From Wansuia hejianensis (GTDB lineage: Bacteria > Bacillota > Clostridia > Lachnospirales > Lachnospiraceae), in NCBI RefSeq assembly GCF_014337215.1, contig NZ_CP060635.1, positions 2,865,501-2,929,500 on the forward strand: 64,000 bases of DNA, written 5' to 3'. Position 1 is the stretch's first letter. Each line of letters begins with the position of its first letter. The notes beneath the pieces were generated by a model that worked only from the letters and a program-made list of their open reading frames with translations, searched no databases and was not told the origin of the DNA. Below, piece after piece: positions 63,601 through 64,000 of this stretch. Position numbers and translations under genes: made by a program.

Positions 63601-64000
63601 TATTCCGCGCCTTCCAGACTGTAGCAGGGATTCCCATTCGTAATCTCCGGGATAGCGGAAGATTTCTGGATTTCCAGGCTGCCATTCGACGGATGTACTT
63701 TAAATACCATGCCAATATTCTGGGCGGCCTGTCCGGATGGGCCTGTACGCTCCAGATACAGCCAGCAGGTCAGCGTCCCATCCGCAGCTTTTCCGATGAC
63801 CTTGATATGGCCTCCGGTAAACCTGCCGTTTCCGGAAAAATTGTCGGCATCATCGGTCACACAGCGGGCATACATCCAATTCCGGCTGTTCAGCGCCACC
63901 GCCCCAACGCCCGGAAATGTCCGCACCGTGCTGCCGGTTCCGGGACTGCCGATATTCGTAAAAGGATTTCCCTGGCCACAGTCTAGGCTCACCGCAAATC
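60657..64000 (-). CDS. Cell-wall-anchored CnaB/VaFE-repeat adhesin, N-terminus outside window
   Basis: At least 1114 residues. The frame is open at the right edge (FAVSLDCGQGNPF), so the GTG at 63992 is not taken as the start. CnaB/SpaA prealbumin-like domains occupy about 110-360 (LEGAEYTVYQSGT, then GTYDIVETKAPSGYLLD). Six VaFE-type repeats follow, each with NLxxGxxYTLxGxLM, a TA..TF or SFTA strand, and VVYE/VVFE near the end; the Asp/Glu/Lys pattern suggests isopeptide or ester crosslinks. The C-terminus has HPQTGD, a hydrophobic helix and RRKLRK for sortase anchoring. One repeat encodes VPTVGTTALD, where palindrome copy 6 lies. A stalk-type surface protein, common in conjugative elements, probably for cell contact. 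Confidence 0.9.
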   Translation of the reverse strand, partial: FAVSLDCGQGNPFTNIGSPGTGSTVRTFPGVGAVALNSRNWMYARCVTDDADNFSGNGRFTGGHIKVIGKAADGTLTCWLYLERTGPSGQAAQNIGMVFKVHPSNGSLEIQKSSAIPEITNGNPCYSLEGAEYTVYQSGTSTAVGKITTNASGYGKLDNLPAGTYDIVETKAPSGYLLDTTRHTVTVNGSATVTYSCADVPGNDPVTILILKRDAETGQARPQVRLAGAEYTVKYYPVNASTDPAANGEEPMYTWILQTDETGAALLEEAHKVGGDAFVTNPDSGLAVLPVGTLTIQETKAPAGYLINDTVYVANTVIREGTSVVTTNLPNTEETPASEQVIRGDLEFTKVDADDESPMAGIPFSITSETTGEIHVILTDKNGHASTSAEWNPHTQFTNRGETAEDGVWFGGGEPDNALGALPYDTYDIEELPCEANAGKDLLSFSVTVSRNNHTISLGRLSNFTIGIRTEARDEKTGTKTVAAEDDASIIDTFYYENLTVRRTYTLRGVLMDAETGEELQVEGSPVTAETSFAPTTRNGQVELRFSLDASSLEGRTIVVYIELYWKEIKLAEHKDLADEAETVRVPTVGTTALDRDTDSHVGSISQRAVLVDTVFYTGLTAGKEYTLSGTLMVQTTGEPLLSEGKPVTAEKTFVPEKPDGTVELSFIFDSRAVAGDTIVAFEEVSYQGIPVAAHTDLEDQEQSVAYPDLQTEAICKETGNQQVAVGEKSQILDQVSLKNLLPGESYTLRGKLVDVETGKILTVGEEEAVAEHSFTAERAEEIQEMMFSLDTTAIRGKTLVVYEYLLYQDVIVASHADRFDENQTVYVPELQTTALDQETNSHTGAVKDQAVITDVVNYKNLIPGREYTVSGKLMVKETGEALLQEGEPVTAETTFTPEEPAGSVTLTYSVDSSLLSGQTVVVFEDLIQDGITLLSHADLEDEEQSIYYPIIRTEARVSGSHTAVPAGNTELVDTVSYKNLIAGCDYTIQGTLMNMDTGEALLVHGKEVTASRTFTAEEPDGTVEVSFTFDASGLAGKTVVVYERMYHNNVFVAGHEELEDEAQAVYFEVPPQKPDDHPQTGDPFEISGILTGIALAISGSCFFMNQRRKLRK
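62227..62243. repeat. 17-bp palindrome, copy 6 (in the adhesin gene)
   Basis: GTACCGACCGTCGGCAC, one change from the consensus, inside coding sequence of the VaFE adhesin where it encodes VPTVGT. Confidence 0.8.

Noticed and set aside
1..64000. tRNA, rRNA or CRISPR loci
   Set aside because: No cloverleaf-like tRNA, rRNA segment or regularly spaced repeat array was noticed while reading either strand.

Overview
The window reads as a chromosome segment from a gut-type Clostridium, most likely a Lachnospiraceae member. The evidence is typical Clostridia ribosome-binding sites, LPXTG-like anchors ending in TGD, type I dockerins, a Tn1549-like conjugative module and IS110/IS1182 elements. Nearly all genes lie on the minus strand. 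The host part (1 to about 30.9 kb) is GC-rich. Parts of the integrated element, especially 42-48 kb, are AT-rich. No species is claimed.

Region 1, 1-17.6 kb: one run of minus-strand genes behind a cobalamin riboswitch (17436-17592) and its terminator (17306-17366). In transcription order these are a small homing-endonuclease-repeat protein, three very large secreted proteins that each end in a type I dockerin (1485, 1998 and 1237 aa), a wall-anchored cohesin protein (400 aa) and a second membrane-anchored protein that leaves the window. Two dockerin proteins carry PQQ-like beta-propellers and two carry domains resembling DUF4430, the transcobalamin C-terminal-like domain. My reading is a B12-controlled, cohesin-dockerin-assembled surface complex for capturing corrinoids. 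This is the best candidate for an undescribed system here.

Region 2, 17.6-22.8 kb: a tyrosine recombinase gene lies between two perfect 25-bp inverted copies of a site built as 9-bp arm, 7-bp spacer, 9-bp arm. A good promoter just inside the left site points out toward the riboswitch and surface operon, which suggests a phase-variable switch. To its right an IS1182-type element has been split by an IS110-type element.

Region 3, 22.9-30.9 kb: a NlpC/P60 plus 3D-domain wall hydrolase, a small unknown protein, a second cobalamin riboswitch followed by a 37-codon remnant of a magnesium/cobalt-chelatase ATPase, a small membrane protein, a third cobalamin riboswitch driving a BtuFCD-type ABC importer, and a LysR regulator. 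Three B12 riboswitches on one strand in about 12.5 kb mark this as a corrinoid-acquisition region.

Region 4, 30.9-64 kb: an integrative conjugative element. It holds the coupling protein, two DNA methyltransferases, relaxase and accessory proteins, a type IV secretion set (VirB4, PrgI, VirB6-like, Maff2-like, lysozyme/C39 hydrolase), a RadC-ArdC fusion, a CnaB/VaFE adhesin leaving the right edge, and AT-rich cargo (a 1460-aa LRR protein and a broken nuclease). A 17-bp palindrome, GTGCCGACCGTCGGCAC or a near match, occurs six times across the element, mostly in front of operons. A second IS110 copy of the same length, in opposite orientation, lies at 58967-60589.
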